Positions 1 through 9,244 are shown, counted from the stretch's first letter. The stretch: 64,000 nucleotides of DNA from Ponticaulis profundi (GCF_042659465.1 NZ_JBHSSW010000066.1:558001-622000); one strand, 5' to 3'. Notes: generated from the sequence alone by a model not told the origin. Numbers and translations: made by a program.

Positions 1-1098
1 CACCGCCATCTTGCCGTCACGGCCTTTTGCGACGGCTTCGAAATAGTCCGCCTTTTCATAGTCTGACGCCAGAACAGATGCATCGTATGGTGTCAGACCA
101 TACTCAGACATGAAGCGGGCTTTCTTTTCGTCCGGCAACTCGGGAAGCGTGGCTTTGATTTCATCCACCCAGGCCTGTTCGATTTCCAGCGGAAGCAGAT
201 CCGGGTCCGGGAAGTAACGATAATCATGCGCGTCTTCTTTCGAACGCATGGAACGCGTCTCACCCGTTGTCGTGTCAAACAGGATAGTTTCCTGATCGAT
301 CTTCTCGCCACGCTCGAGACGCTCAACCTGATTATTCGCCTCATACTCAATCGCCTGCATGATGAAGCGGAATGAGTTCATGTTCTTGATTTCGCGACGT
401 GTGCCGAGATAGCTGAAATCGCCCGTCTCGATGAATTTGTCATAATTGCCGACTGGGCAAACCGAGACGTTCACATCCGCCCTGAGATTGCCTTTCTCCA
501 TGTCACCATCGCTGGTGCCCAGAGCGACAACAATCGCACGGAGTTTGCGCAGATAGGCAGCAGCTTCCTGCGGCGAGCGCAGGTGCGGCATGGAAACGAT
601 TTCCATCAGCGCGACGCCGGAACGGTTCAGATCAACATATGTCGCGTTCGGATCGAGATCGTGGATCGACTTACCAGCATCCTGCTCCAGGTGCAGGCGC
701 TCAATACCGACAACGAAATTTGTCTCGTCATCGAGTTCGACTTCAATTTCGCCCTCACCGACGATCGGGAACTGATACTGGGAAATTTGGTAGCCTTGCG
801 GAAGGTCCGGATAGAAATAGTTCTTCCGGTCAAATCGAGACCACAGATTGATCTTCGCATTGAGGCCCAGACCCGTGCGGACAGCCTGTTCCACGCAGCC
901 CTTATTGATCACAGGCAACATACCTGGCATCGCCGCATCGACCAGACTGACATTGCAGTTCGGATCTGCGCCGAAAGCCGTTGGGGCGCCAGAGAACAGC
1001 TTTGCATTGCTTGCGACCTGAGCATGGACTTCCATACCCATGACAACTTCCCAGTCGCCGGTTTCACCTTCAATGATATATGGCTTGCGTTCGCTCAT
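1..1098 (-). CDS. gatB: Asp-tRNA(Asn)/Glu-tRNA(Gln) amidotransferase subunit B (partial, C-terminus outside window)
   Basis: GatB is the tRNA-binding and kinase subunit of GatCAB. It activates the side chain of mischarged Glu-tRNA(Gln) or Asp-tRNA(Asn), which then receives ammonia made by GatA. The visible 366 residues begin MSERKPYIIEG and carry the GatB signatures EVHAQ, the run LWSRFDRKNYFYPDLPQGYQ and DYRYFPDPDLLP, covering most of the catalytic cradle. The C-terminal tail domain lies beyond base 1, so this is a window-edge truncation and not a broken gene. It sits 72 bases downstream of gatA on the same strand, so co-transcription is likely. Identification is secure. Confidence 0.97.
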   Translation of the reverse strand, partial: MSERKPYIIEGETGDWEVVMGMEVHAQVASNAKLFSGAPTAFGADPNCNVSLVDAAMPGMLPVINKGCVEQAVRTGLGLNAKINLWSRFDRKNYFYPDLPQGYQISQYQFPIVGEGEIEVELDDETNFVVGIERLHLEQDAGKSIHDLDPNATYVDLNRSGVALMEIVSMPHLRSPQEAAAYLRKLRAIVVALGTSDGDMEKGNLRADVNVSVCPVGNYDKFIETGDFSYLGTRREIKNMNSFRFIMQAIEYEANNQVERLERGEKIDQETILFDTTTGETRSMRSKEDAHDYRYFPDPDLLPLEIEQAWVDEIKATLPELPDEKKARFMSEYGLTPYDASVLASDYEKADYFEAVAKGRDGKMAV

Positions 1099-1170
1099 TG
1101 AATTCGTCTTTCACTTGGCCCGATCTCGTCGGAGGACTGTTCGTCTATCTCTATTTGCGCGCTCAGGCTC

Positions 1171-2652
1171 TTACAGCCACCAGCGATCCGCTTTTTTCTT
1201 GAAGTTTGCTGCTTCTTCGAGCTGCGCTGCCACCTTGAAGCAGGCTTCCTCATCGAGCGCCTTGCCGATCACCTGCAGCCCCATAGGCAAGCCCAGATGA
1301 TCTGTCGCAACCGGCACAGAAATGCCAGGCAATCCGGCAAGGTTAGCCGTCACCGTGAAGACGTCATTCAGATACATGGTCAGCGGATCGTCAGACAGCT
1401 CTCCCAGCGCGAAGGCTGTCGATGGGCTGGTGGGCGTCAGAAGCGCATCAACTTCCTGGAAGACATTCTGGAAGTCTTGCAGAATTTTTGTTCGAACCTT
1501 CTGCGCACGCAGATAATACGCATCATAATAACCTGCAGACAGAACATATGTCCCGATCATCAGACGTCGCTGCACTTCAGCACCAAAGCCTTCAGCTCGC
1601 GTATTGGAATAGATCGCTGAGAGCCCCTCGCCTTCCTTGCGGACACCGTAACGCATACCGTCATAGCGCGCGAGGTTTGACGACGCCTCTGCAGGTGCAA
1701 CGATGTAATATGCAGGAAGCGCGTACTTGGTGTGCGGAAGGCTGACATCGACGATCTCGCAACCAGCGTCTTTCAGCCAGTCAATGCCTTGCTGCCAGAG
1801 CTTCTCGAGCTCTTCCGGCATGCCTTCAACACGGTACTCTTTCGGCACACCAATCTTCATGCCTTTCACAGGAGCGCCAACCGCCTTCGTCCAGTCTGGT
1901 TGTGCAACTTTGAGGGAAGTCGAATCCTTGTCATCATGGCTACACATGACGTTGAGCATCAAAGCCGCATCCTTCACAGACTTTGCAATGGGCCCGGCCT
2001 GATCAAGAGATGAAGCAAACGCAACCATGCCATACCGGCTTGCTCGTCCATAAGTCGGCTTGATGCCAACGGTACCAGTCAGACTTGCAGGTTGACGGAT
2101 CGAACCGCCCGTATCAGAGGCCGTTGCAGCCAGGCATAGGTCAGCCGCAACCGCCGCAGCAGAACCGCCCGAAGACCCACCTGGTGTCAGCTTGGCGTTG
2201 TTTCCGTCGTTTCTGCGCCATGGGTTTGTCACGTCACCAAAGCGGGAGGTTTCATTCGACGACCCCATCGCGAACTCGTCCATATTGAGTTTACCCAACA
2301 TGACGGCGCCTTCGCGCCAGAGGTTCGATGTAACTGTGCTCTCGTAAGGCGGCGTGAACTCGCCCAGAATGCTTGAACACGCGGTCGTGCGAACACCTTC
2401 TGTACAGAAAAGATCCTTGATCCCAAGCGGAGCGCCTTCGAGAACACCACCCTCGCCTTTTGCACGGCGCTCATCCGATTGGCGCGCCATTGCGATGGCT
2501 TTCTCAGGGAGCTCAGTGACATATGCATTCAGAGAAGGGTTTGCTGCCTCAATCGCTTGAACGAACGCGCTGGTGATTTCCTCAGAAGAAAACTCCTTCG
2601 CGTCGAGACCATCCAGGGCCTCAGACAAGGTCAGCGCAGTGAGATCAGTCAT
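1171..2652 (-). CDS. gatA: Asp-tRNA(Asn)/Glu-tRNA(Gln) amidotransferase subunit A
   Basis: GatA is the glutaminase/amidase subunit of GatCAB and releases ammonia from glutamine. The 493-residue length is normal for the family. The amidase-signature Ser-cisSer-Lys triad is visible: Lys79 in GIKDLF, Ser160 in the glycine/serine-rich PGGSSGGS segment, and the nucleophile Ser184 in DTGGSIRQP. It lies between a small lipoprotein gene (upstream) and gatB (downstream), all on the minus strand. Having GatCAB implies that Gln-tRNA and/or Asn-tRNA is made indirectly in this organism. Confidence 0.97.
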   Translation of the reverse strand: MTDLTALTLSEALDGLDAKEFSSEEITSAFVQAIEAANPSLNAYVTELPEKAIAMARQSDERRAKGEGGVLEGAPLGIKDLFCTEGVRTTACSSILGEFTPPYESTVTSNLWREGAVMLGKLNMDEFAMGSSNETSRFGDVTNPWRRNDGNNAKLTPGGSSGGSAAAVAADLCLAATASDTGGSIRQPASLTGTVGIKPTYGRASRYGMVAFASSLDQAGPIAKSVKDAALMLNVMCSHDDKDSTSLKVAQPDWTKAVGAPVKGMKIGVPKEYRVEGMPEELEKLWQQGIDWLKDAGCEIVDVSLPHTKYALPAYYIVAPAEASSNLARYDGMRYGVRKEGEGLSAIYSNTRAEGFGAEVQRRLMIGTYVLSAGYYDAYYLRAQKVRTKILQDFQNVFQEVDALLTPTSPSTAFALGELSDDPLTMYLNDVFTVTANLAGLPGISVPVATDHLGLPMGLQVIGKALDEEACFKVAAQLEEAANFKKKADRWWL

Positions 2653-2836
2653 TTTGTCTCTTTCTTACATCGAGCACGTTTGCGTCACACCAGATGTGAC
2701 TCAGCCAGTTCAAATAAACCAGCCGCTTGGTAAGCGTTTCTGCTGCAGAATTTCAAGTGGTGCAAATCGATCCGGCGGATCAATTTTCAATTTCGCTGAT
2801 GGATCACACAAAAGAAGGCTGCTGATCAGCAATCGA

Positions 2837-3289
2837 CTATTGCGCTTCATCCATTTTCAGAGCGTCTTTGTCCCACTCGTAAATGCCCTTGATCAGGCAA
2901 GACGAAGGACCAATGCCGCTGGACTGACCGAGACCAAAAGCGCTGTCAGACACAATCAGTTTGTCGCCCTTTGAGGCGCAGGACATAGATGCGGCGAGAC
3001 CGATCGACTGTGCTGTGTCGAGATTATAGCAACCGCGATCCACTTCAACGAGATAGGATTTTTTCGGGCTGATCGCCAGCACGACCGTGTCGTCGGTGTT
3101 TTCACTGAAGCTGTCTACTGACGAAGCAAAGCACATGTTGGAAACTTCCTCGCCCAGGCGAGGGTCCCCGGCATAGCGCTCGATGCCGCGCGGCTCATCG
3201 CTCGACGCGCCGTTTGCAGCGGTTGCACATGCTGACAATAGGAAGACGAGAGCGCCGTACACCATTGGTATAGCTTTATCTCGATGCAT
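2837..3289 (-). CDS. DUF6491-like small lipoprotein
   Basis: Predicted 150-residue secreted lipoprotein. The N-terminus has a short charged stretch, a hydrophobic segment and a lipobox, LLSAC, with Cys near residue 21, so export by Sec and anchoring by lipidation are expected. The mature part has four further cysteines (near CFASSV, GCYNL, MSCAS and SSCLI) and resembles the DUF6491 family, which has no known function. A ribosome-binding site (GGGAGAAA) precedes the ATG. The gene is inserted between gatC and gatA, 184 bases before gatA and 71 after gatC, in the same orientation. A functional link to tRNA amidation is not implied. The family assignment rests on pattern recognition only. Confidence 0.75.
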   Translation of the reverse strand: MHRDKAIPMVYGALVFLLSACATAANGASSDEPRGIERYAGDPRLGEEVSNMCFASSVDSFSENTDDTVVLAISPKKSYLVEVDRGCYNLDTAQSIGLAASMSCASKGDKLIVSDSAFGLGQSSGIGPSSCLIKGIYEWDKDALKMDEAQ

Positions 3290-3360
3290 TCTGTTTCTCC
3301 CGCTCTGGGTTAAATCGACGAAACCACAAAAGGTTCAATCATCCCGCAGAACTGTTCGTG

Positions 3361-3648
3361 TTATTCTACAACTTTCGGAACCACGAAGAAACCGTCTTCA
3401 GACTTTGGCGCATTTGCCAGCACCTTGTCCTGAATGTTCCCATCCGTGATGACGTCCTCACGCATGGGAAGCGATGCTTCAACAACGGAGGTCATAGGCT
3501 CAACGCCTTCGACATCGACTTCATTGAGCTGTTCAATCCAATGCAGAATGCCATTGAGTTCGTTGGTCATCGGCGCAACTTTCTCTTCTGGCAGCGCAAT
3601 CCGGGACAGATTGGCAACTTTTCTTACATCGTCTTTCGTGACGCTCAT
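3361..3648 (-). CDS. gatC: Asp-tRNA(Asn)/Glu-tRNA(Gln) amidotransferase subunit C
   Basis: GatC is the small belt-like subunit that wraps around and stabilises GatA-GatB. The protein is 95 residues when started at the ATG giving MSVTKDDVRKVANLSRIAL, the usual GatC beginning. An upstream in-frame start would add 16 residues without family support. The typical central PMTSVVEASLPMREDV and C-terminal FFVVPKVVE segments are present. It is first in the gatC-lipoprotein-gatA-gatB run and is divergent from ruvX across about 140 bases, which must hold promoters for both directions. Confidence 0.96.
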   Translation of the reverse strand: MSVTKDDVRKVANLSRIALPEEKVAPMTNELNGILHWIEQLNEVDVEGVEPMTSVVEASLPMREDVITDGNIQDKVLANAPKSEDGFFVVPKVVE

Positions 3649-3790
3649 TCTGAAATCTCCAGTTTGATAGCGGTTTAGGCAGTTCCGCTCATTCAATCAA
3701 GTATCGTGACAACTTAATGACAGTCTTAAAGCCCGCCATTTCGTCGCAAATTTTCTGGACCCGGTATGCGGACAGGTATAGCAGACAAAC

Positions 3791-4249
3791 ATGGCGATTA
3801 TTGAACTTTTGCAACTTCCGAACAAAGGCGTGCTTGTCGGTCTTGATCCAGGCACCAAGACGATTGGCGTTGCCGCAAGTGATGCACTTCAATACACCGC
3901 CCTGCCGATAGAAACACTCCATCGCGGAAAGAAGCTCGCGCCAACACTGGACGCGCTATTCAGGATTTTTGACGACCGGAACGCAGTCGGTTTTGTGATG
4001 GGCCTCCCACTCAATATGGATGGCAGTTCCGGACCGCGCGTTCAGTCCGCCCGCGCACTTGCTCGTCATATTCTCGCAATTCGGGACGTACCCCTCGCAT
4101 TTCAGGATGAGCGCATGTCGAGCATGAGTGCCGAACGCGCAATGCTGGAAGCTGATCTGTCCCGCGCCAAGCGCGCTGACCATATCGATAAGGCGGCGGC
4201 TTCCATTATTCTCCAAACGGCACTCGATACAATCGCAAACGCATCATGA
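3791..4249 (+). CDS. ruvX: Holliday junction resolvase-like / pre-16S rRNA nuclease RuvX (YqgF)
   Basis: RuvX/YqgF is an RNase H-fold nuclease implicated in 5' maturation of pre-16S rRNA and named for its resemblance to RuvC. The 152-residue protein shows the first acidic motif GLDPGTKTIGVAASD, the central GLPLNMDGSSGPR and the DERMSS motif, all diagnostic of the family. The C-terminal helix carries the expected DKAAASIILQ. The stop overlaps the start of the next gene (ATGA), so the two are translationally coupled. In many alphaproteobacteria ruvX lies next to gatC in divergent orientation, as here. Confidence 0.95.
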   Translation: MAIIELLQLPNKGVLVGLDPGTKTIGVAASDALQYTALPIETLHRGKKLAPTLDALFRIFDDRNAVGFVMGLPLNMDGSSGPRVQSARALARHILAIRDVPLAFQDERMSSMSAERAMLEADLSRAKRADHIDKAAASIILQTALDTIANAS

Positions 4250-5169
4250 CATTTTTGAGTGCCCTGCTGCCGGTGGTCTTTCTGGTCGGCCTGGGCCATT
4301 TGCTTGCTCGGCGCGGCTTACCGGGGCCCGATGGCTGGCGCGCGATGGAGCGGCTCTGTTTCACGGTCCTCTTTCCGGCCATGATCATTCTCGTGCTGTC
4401 ACGCGCCCCCTTTGAGCAGGCACCCTGGAAAATTGCGGTTCCGCTGATGGCAGCCCAGGTCATCCTGGCGAGCACCGGCCTGCTTGCACTACTATGGCCG
4501 GGCATCTCCCGCCCCGCCGTCGGCAGCATCATTCAATCAAATTCGCGCTGGAATACTTTCGTCGCGCTCTCACTGACAGGTGTCCTGTTTCAGGAAGAAG
4601 GCATCGCGCTCACGTCACTTGCGGCAGCGGTCATGATTCCGATGGCGAACATTCTGTCCGTCACCGCGCTCACGCATTTTGCAGACAGTGAACCGCACCA
4701 GAAAAGAAACCCAGTCCTGGAGCTGCTCAGGAACCCCTTAGTGATTGCCTGCATCATTGGCGGAACGTTGAATGCGTTGCACCTCCCGCCGACAGGGCTG
4801 ATCGAAACAACGCTGGAATTGCTCTCGCAGCCAGCCATCACACTGGGGCTTCTGGCTGCTGGGGCAGGACTAAATCTCGATGCTCTGAAACGCGCTGGCA
4901 TTCTGACCGTTGTGTGGTCGCTCGTCCGATTGCTCGGGATGCCGGTCGTGGCTGTTCTGATTGCGCATTATGGCTTTGACCTCACTGGTGTACCGCTCGT
5001 CGTCGTTGCAATCGCCGCGGCCACACCAACCGCGACAAATGGATATATTCTGGCCAGACAGCTCGGCGGAGACTATCATCTGATGGCTAACCTGATCGCG
5101 CTCGAAACGGTACTGGCCATATTCACCATGCCAGCCATTTTGTTCGTTTTCGGTTTGCTGCCATCCTGA
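4246..5169 (+). CDS. AEC-family transporter (auxin efflux carrier / bile-acid-sodium symporter fold)
   Basis: Integral inner-membrane protein of 307 residues with about ten hydrophobic segments, beginning MTFLSALLPVVFLVGLGHLL. The layout of two five-helix halves, with GAGLNLDALKR near the middle of the second half and TPTATNGYILARQLGG near the end, matches the AEC family. These carriers export or import organic acids and related anions. The substrate cannot be read from sequence. Its ATG overlaps the ruvX stop, and pyrB starts 75 bases downstream. Confidence 0.88.
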   Translation: MTFLSALLPVVFLVGLGHLLARRGLPGPDGWRAMERLCFTVLFPAMIILVLSRAPFEQAPWKIAVPLMAAQVILASTGLLALLWPGISRPAVGSIIQSNSRWNTFVALSLTGVLFQEEGIALTSLAAAVMIPMANILSVTALTHFADSEPHQKRNPVLELLRNPLVIACIIGGTLNALHLPPTGLIETTLELLSQPAITLGLLAAGAGLNLDALKRAGILTVVWSLVRLLGMPVVAVLIAHYGFDLTGVPLVVVAIAAATPTATNGYILARQLGGDYHLMANLIALETVLAIFTMPAILFVFGLLPS

Positions 5170-5244
5170 AGTGACTTCAGTTGACGTGACGCACGCCGCA
5201 GGACTAGTTGAGCAAAACAACCCAGAACGAACGAGTCGAACACG

Positions 5245-6195
5245 ATGTCTTTCAGCTATGAGTTCCCTCATCGACATCTTCTAGGAATTGAAGGCCTGAA
5301 TCGACTTGATATCGAATGTCTTCTGGATCGCGCCCAGGCCCTGACGACCACGAAGGACCTTGAGCAGAGCCTCGCTGGCAAAACTCTGATCAATCTCTTC
5401 TTTGAGAATTCGACACGTACGCAGGCATCTTTCGAAATTTCGGCCAAACGCCTAGGAGCGCATGTCGTGAACATGTCAGTCCAATCGTCATCCATCAAAA
5501 AGGGCGAAACACTGGTCGACACAGCCATGACGCTGAACGCCATGTATCCGGACTTGCTGGTTATTCGCCACGGGTCCTCCGGTGCCGTCCGCCTCTTGTC
5601 ACGAAAGGTCGACTGCGGCGTCGTGAACGCAGGCGATGGCACGCATGAACACCCGACGCAGGCATTGCTCGATGCGCTGACCATACGTCGTCACAAAGGA
5701 AGGCTCGAAGGACTTAAGATCGCCATCTGCGGAGATATTCTGCATTCCCGCGTGGCTCGATCAAATGCTATGCTTCTGCATCTCATGGGCGCCGAGGTGC
5801 GTCTCGTTGCTCCCCCAACGCTCATGCCTTCGGGATGTGACACCTGGGGCGCACATTCGACACATACGGACATGATTGAAGGCATTTCCGGCTGCGACGT
5901 GGTTATGATGCTTCGACTGCAGCTTGAACGCATGCACGGCACCTATCTTCCAAGCAAACGTGAGTTCTTCCAACTCTATGGTCTGGATGAAAGAAAGCTC
6001 GCCCATGCAGCACCCGATGCCCTCATCATGCATCCGGGACCGATGAACCGGGGGGTCGAGATAGACAGCGCCCTCACAGAAAGCACCAATAGCGTGATTA
6101 CGGAACAGGTTTCCATGGGGGTTTTTGTTCGAATGGCGGTGCTGGAAACGCTCTCAAACGTCATTGAGCGTCAGCGTTCCGGAGTGAAGTCATGA
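5245..6195 (+). CDS. pyrB: Aspartate carbamoyltransferase catalytic subunit
   Basis: Catalyses carbamoyl phosphate plus aspartate to N-carbamoyl-aspartate, the committed step of pyrimidine synthesis. The 316 residues include the carbamoyl-phosphate signature FFENSTRTQASFE, HPTQALLD and the C-terminal MHPGPMNRGVEID. No regulatory pyrI gene is adjacent. Instead the stop overlaps the start of an inactive dihydroorotase homologue, the arrangement in which PyrB and PyrC' form a dodecameric complex in Pseudomonas. The same assembly is inferred here but not shown by sequence. Confidence 0.97.
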   Translation: MSFSYEFPHRHLLGIEGLNRLDIECLLDRAQALTTTKDLEQSLAGKTLINLFFENSTRTQASFEISAKRLGAHVVNMSVQSSSIKKGETLVDTAMTLNAMYPDLLVIRHGSSGAVRLLSRKVDCGVVNAGDGTHEHPTQALLDALTIRRHKGRLEGLKIAICGDILHSRVARSNAMLLHLMGAEVRLVAPPTLMPSGCDTWGAHSTHTDMIEGISGCDVVMMLRLQLERMHGTYLPSKREFFQLYGLDERKLAHAAPDALIMHPGPMNRGVEIDSALTESTNSVITEQVSMGVFVRMAVLETLSNVIERQRSGVKS

Positions 6196-7511
6196 AGTTC
6201 ACGCTCTACAATGCACGCCTCATCGATCCGGCCAGCGAAACGGACATTCTCGGCGGCATCACTGTCGAAGACGACATCATTCAGGACGTGGGACCGCATC
6301 TGGCAACCCTCCCGGGCGCAATGTCCAGCGATATCGACTGCAACGGTCATGTGGTCGCTCCGGGGCTGATCGATTTACGCGTCAAAACAGGCGAACCAGG
6401 AAGCGAACATCGCGAGACACTGCAGTCGGCCAGTCAGTCCGCTGTCGCAGGGGGCATCACCTCCATGGTGGTTATGCCGGAGACGGATCCTGTAATCGAT
6501 ACTCCAGCACTCGTGGACTATCTGCGGCGCGCAGGCCAGTCGTCGGAGATCCTGAACCACATATACCCAGCCGGAGCCATCAGCGTCGGACTGAAAGGCG
6601 AAAGCATGAGCGAAATTGGGCTCATGAAAAAAGCTGGTGCGATTCTCTTTTCGAACGTCGATCAACCGCTCCCATCGACCGGCATGCTTCGTAAGGTCAT
6701 GCAGTATGCAAAGGGCATGGGCGTCGTTCTGATGTTACGTCCGGATGAACCAAGCCTGGCATCCGGAGTCATGAATGCCGGTGCATTTGCTTCACGCCTG
6801 GGCCTCAGCGGTATGGCACCGCACGCCGAATGGATGGGGCTGCAACGCGATCTCATCCTCGCCGAGATGACGGGCGCAAATGTCATCGTCGACCAGATCT
6901 CCACAGCGCGCAGCCTTCAAATCATCGAGAATGCGCGAAAGCGGCGCGTGAATTGCGCCGTTAGCGTCGCTGCGCACCACCTGATTTTCAATGAGCTCGA
7001 TATTGGTGATGGCAGCCAGGATCCACGAAAGGCCTATCTGACCTATTGTAAGGTTAATCCACCATTCCGGGCCGAAGACGACCGCCTGGCAATGATTGAA
7101 GGCATCAGATCCGGTCAGATTGACTGCGTGACATCAGCTCACGATCCGCAGCCGCCAGAAGAAAAACGCTTGCCGTTCGAGGAAGCGAGCTTTGGAGCTG
7201 CCGGCCTAGAAACACTCCTTTCGGCGCTGACATCGGTCGTGGCTGAACCTGAATATGAATTGTCCCTGATGGATGCGCTAAGAACAGTAACTATCGCCCC
7301 GGCGGAGCTGCTTGGCCTGCCACAAGGACGCCTGGAAACCGGTCGTCCAGCCGATATTGTGCGATTTAATCCGGATACGCCGTGGAAATGCACGCGAGAC
7401 CACTTAAGGTCGCGATCCCGAAATTCTCCATTTGACGGACGCCTGATGACAGGGCAAGTCCAGCAGACATTTGTATCAGGTCAGTGTGTCTTTGACCGAT
7501 TGAAGGCGTAA
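6192..7511 (+). CDS. pyrC': Dihydroorotase homologue lacking the metal site (PyrC'-type, probably non-catalytic)
   Basis: The 439-residue protein has the amidohydrolase fold of type I dihydroorotase but has lost the active-site ligands. The usual HxH at the end of strand 1 (family DLHVHxREPG) reads D61-L-R63-V-K65-TGEPG. The usual HVST reads DQIST near residue 235, and the TDHAPH motif holding the catalytic Asp reads TSAHDPQ near residues 314-320. Established knowledge: in Pseudomonas an inactive PyrC' is needed to assemble active aspartate transcarbamoylase with PyrB, and a separate pyrC supplies the enzyme. I infer the same structural role here. The start overlaps the pyrB stop by four bases, consistent with stoichiometric production. 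Confidence 0.9.
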   Translation: MKFTLYNARLIDPASETDILGGITVEDDIIQDVGPHLATLPGAMSSDIDCNGHVVAPGLIDLRVKTGEPGSEHRETLQSASQSAVAGGITSMVVMPETDPVIDTPALVDYLRRAGQSSEILNHIYPAGAISVGLKGESMSEIGLMKKAGAILFSNVDQPLPSTGMLRKVMQYAKGMGVVLMLRPDEPSLASGVMNAGAFASRLGLSGMAPHAEWMGLQRDLILAEMTGANVIVDQISTARSLQIIENARKRRVNCAVSVAAHHLIFNELDIGDGSQDPRKAYLTYCKVNPPFRAEDDRLAMIEGIRSGQIDCVTSAHDPQPPEEKRLPFEEASFGAAGLETLLSALTSVVAEPEYELSLMDALRTVTIAPAELLGLPQGRLETGRPADIVRFNPDTPWKCTRDHLRSRSRNSPFDGRLMTGQVQQTFVSGQCVFDRLKA

Positions 7512-7514
7512 ATC

Positions 7515-8144
7515 ATGGATGGATCTACTTCATCACTGCTGTACCTCAGCGCTGTAATAGTCGGCTACCTGTTAGGGTCCATCCCGTTTGGCCTTGTCAT
7601 TATTCGCATGGCTGGTCTCGGAGACATCCGGACCATTGGTTCCGGCAATATCGGCGCGACAAACGTGCTGCGCACAGGACGTAAGGACCTTGCTGCCGCG
7701 ACTTTCTTACTGGATTCCGGTAAAGCGGGCCTGGCTGCCCTGATCTTCATGTTCGCCGTCTCATCGCTCAATCCGCCAATTGCGCTGCTGGCTGGTGCGT
7801 CGGCCCTGATCGGCCACTGCTTTCCGATCTGGCTAGGGTTCAAAGGTGGTAAAGGCGTCGCGACCTACGCCGGACTTCTGTTTGCCGGGGCATGGCCGCT
7901 AGGGATTTTCGCCGCGATTTCATGGCTCAGCATTGCATTTCTGTTTCGGCGTTCCTCTCTGGCGGCGCTTGCAACTGCCGTATTGGTCCCGATTGTTGGC
8001 TGGGCACTCGGGTATACAGGCACCGAAATCTGCATTCTCCTGATTTTGACGCTTGTTGTTTTCTGGCGCCACAAAGAGAACATCAAACGCCTGCTTGATG
8101 GCACGGAACCCAAAATTGGCGGAAAGAAATCAGAAGCCAAATGA
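7515..8144 (+). CDS. plsY: Acyl-phosphate glycerol-3-phosphate acyltransferase
   Basis: PlsY is an inner-membrane enzyme that acylates glycerol-3-phosphate from acyl phosphate, the first step of phospholipid synthesis. The 209-residue protein has about five transmembrane segments and two of the conserved loops: GSGNIGATNVLRTG after the first segment and GFKGGKGVAT in the middle. It starts three bases after the preceding gene and its stop overlaps dprA, so it is part of the pyrB operon. The pyrB-pyrC'-plsY-dprA order is common in alphaproteobacteria. Confidence 0.96.
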   Translation: MDGSTSSLLYLSAVIVGYLLGSIPFGLVIIRMAGLGDIRTIGSGNIGATNVLRTGRKDLAAATFLLDSGKAGLAALIFMFAVSSLNPPIALLAGASALIGHCFPIWLGFKGGKGVATYAGLLFAGAWPLGIFAAISWLSIAFLFRRSSLAALATAVLVPIVGWALGYTGTEICILLILTLVVFWRHKENIKRLLDGTEPKIGGKKSEAK

Positions 8145-9244
8145 CAGCCTGGGATGCGGATCGATTTGCCCGTCTGAGACTGGCAAGAACAAACGGCATT
8201 GGCCCGCTGACCTTTAGACAATTGATTTCACAATACGGCAGCGCAACGGAAGCTGTGACGCGATACCCAGAGCGTGTGAAGCGCGCTGGCCAATCCGGCC
8301 ATTTGCTCGCCCCAGATCGCAAGATCGAACAGGAAATCGATCGAACAGAACGCTATGGTGCGACCATCCTTTTCGAAACAGATGAAGCATACCCGGCACT
8401 GTTTCGCGCGCTATCTCACCCACCGCCCGTGATCACATGTTTCGGACGGATTGATCTTTTGGCGTCGGAATGTGTCGCCATGGTTGGTTCGCGAAACGCC
8501 TCTGCCGCAGCAATCCGACAAGCACATGATCTGGCGCGGGATTTAGGCCAGTCTGGATGGACCGTTGTGTCAGGCCTCGCCCGGGGCGTTGATACGGCCT
8601 GCCACAAAGGTTCTCTGGCAACCGGAACGATTGCTGTCATCGCCGGTGGAATTGATAATGTGTACCCGGCTGAGAACAAATCACTCTATGAAGCTGTAGC
8701 GCGAGACGGTCTCATAATAAGCGAAGCACCATTTGGACTTGAACCAAAGGCCCGTGATTTTCCGAGGCGCAACCGGCTGATAACAGGACTTTCTCACGGC
8801 GTCGTGGTCGTTGAAGCTGCCAAACGGTCCGGTTCTCTGATTTCCGCTAGGACCGCGCTGGAACAAGGCCGTGAAGTGATGGCGATTCCCGGCTCACCGC
8901 TTGACCCCCGCACACAGGGCTCGAATGGCCTCATCAGATCCGGCGCAACGCTCGTCGAAAATGCCGAACATGTCATTGAAGCGATAGCCCCAATGATTCT
9001 GCCGCGTCAGAGTGATTTGTTTGCCGAAGCCTCTCTGGAGACAGATGACGCTGAGGATGCGCCAGTCCACGTGGAGGATCAGCAACGACTATTGGAACTG
9101 CTTTCACCAACCCCAACCAGTCTTTCCGATCTCGCCGTCGCCAGTCAGCTCCCGGTCCGGATCTGCGCAATCCACCTTGTTGAGCTAGAACTTGCTGGAC
9201 ATGCGATTTCTCTGCCCGGCGGACTCGTTCAGAGAGCAGTTTAA
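8141..9244 (+). CDS. dprA: DNA-processing protein DprA (natural transformation)
   Basis: DprA binds incoming single-stranded DNA and loads RecA during natural transformation. The 367-residue protein has the Rossmann-like core with GSRNAS near residue 113, SGLARGVDTACHKG near residue 148 and FPRRNRLITGLS near residue 207. A C-terminal winged-helix-like domain (about residues 300-367) is also present in many homologues. It overlaps plsY by four bases. No other competence gene is visible in the window, so transformability cannot be claimed. Confidence 0.95.
   Translation: MTAWDADRFARLRLARTNGIGPLTFRQLISQYGSATEAVTRYPERVKRAGQSGHLLAPDRKIEQEIDRTERYGATILFETDEAYPALFRALSHPPPVITCFGRIDLLASECVAMVGSRNASAAAIRQAHDLARDLGQSGWTVVSGLARGVDTACHKGSLATGTIAVIAGGIDNVYPAENKSLYEAVARDGLIISEAPFGLEPKARDFPRRNRLITGLSHGVVVVEAAKRSGSLISARTALEQGREVMAIPGSPLDPRTQGSNGLIRSGATLVENAEHVIEAIAPMILPRQSDLFAEASLETDDAEDAPVHVEDQQRLLELLSPTPTSLSDLAVASQLPVRICAIHLVELELAGHAISLPGGLVQRAV

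Noticed and set aside
583..1101. Plus-strand open frame of 172 codons opposite gatB
   Set aside because: It is the complement of a conserved gatB coding sequence and has no family features.
3705..3752. CtrA-like pair TTAA-N8-TTAA between gatC and ruvX
   Set aside because: The spacer is eight and not seven, and nothing else supports cell-cycle control here.
5221..5240. LexA-like box before pyrB, from repeated GAAC words
   Set aside because: The spacing between GAAC words is not the seven bases of the alphaproteobacterial LexA site, and pyrB is not a known SOS gene.
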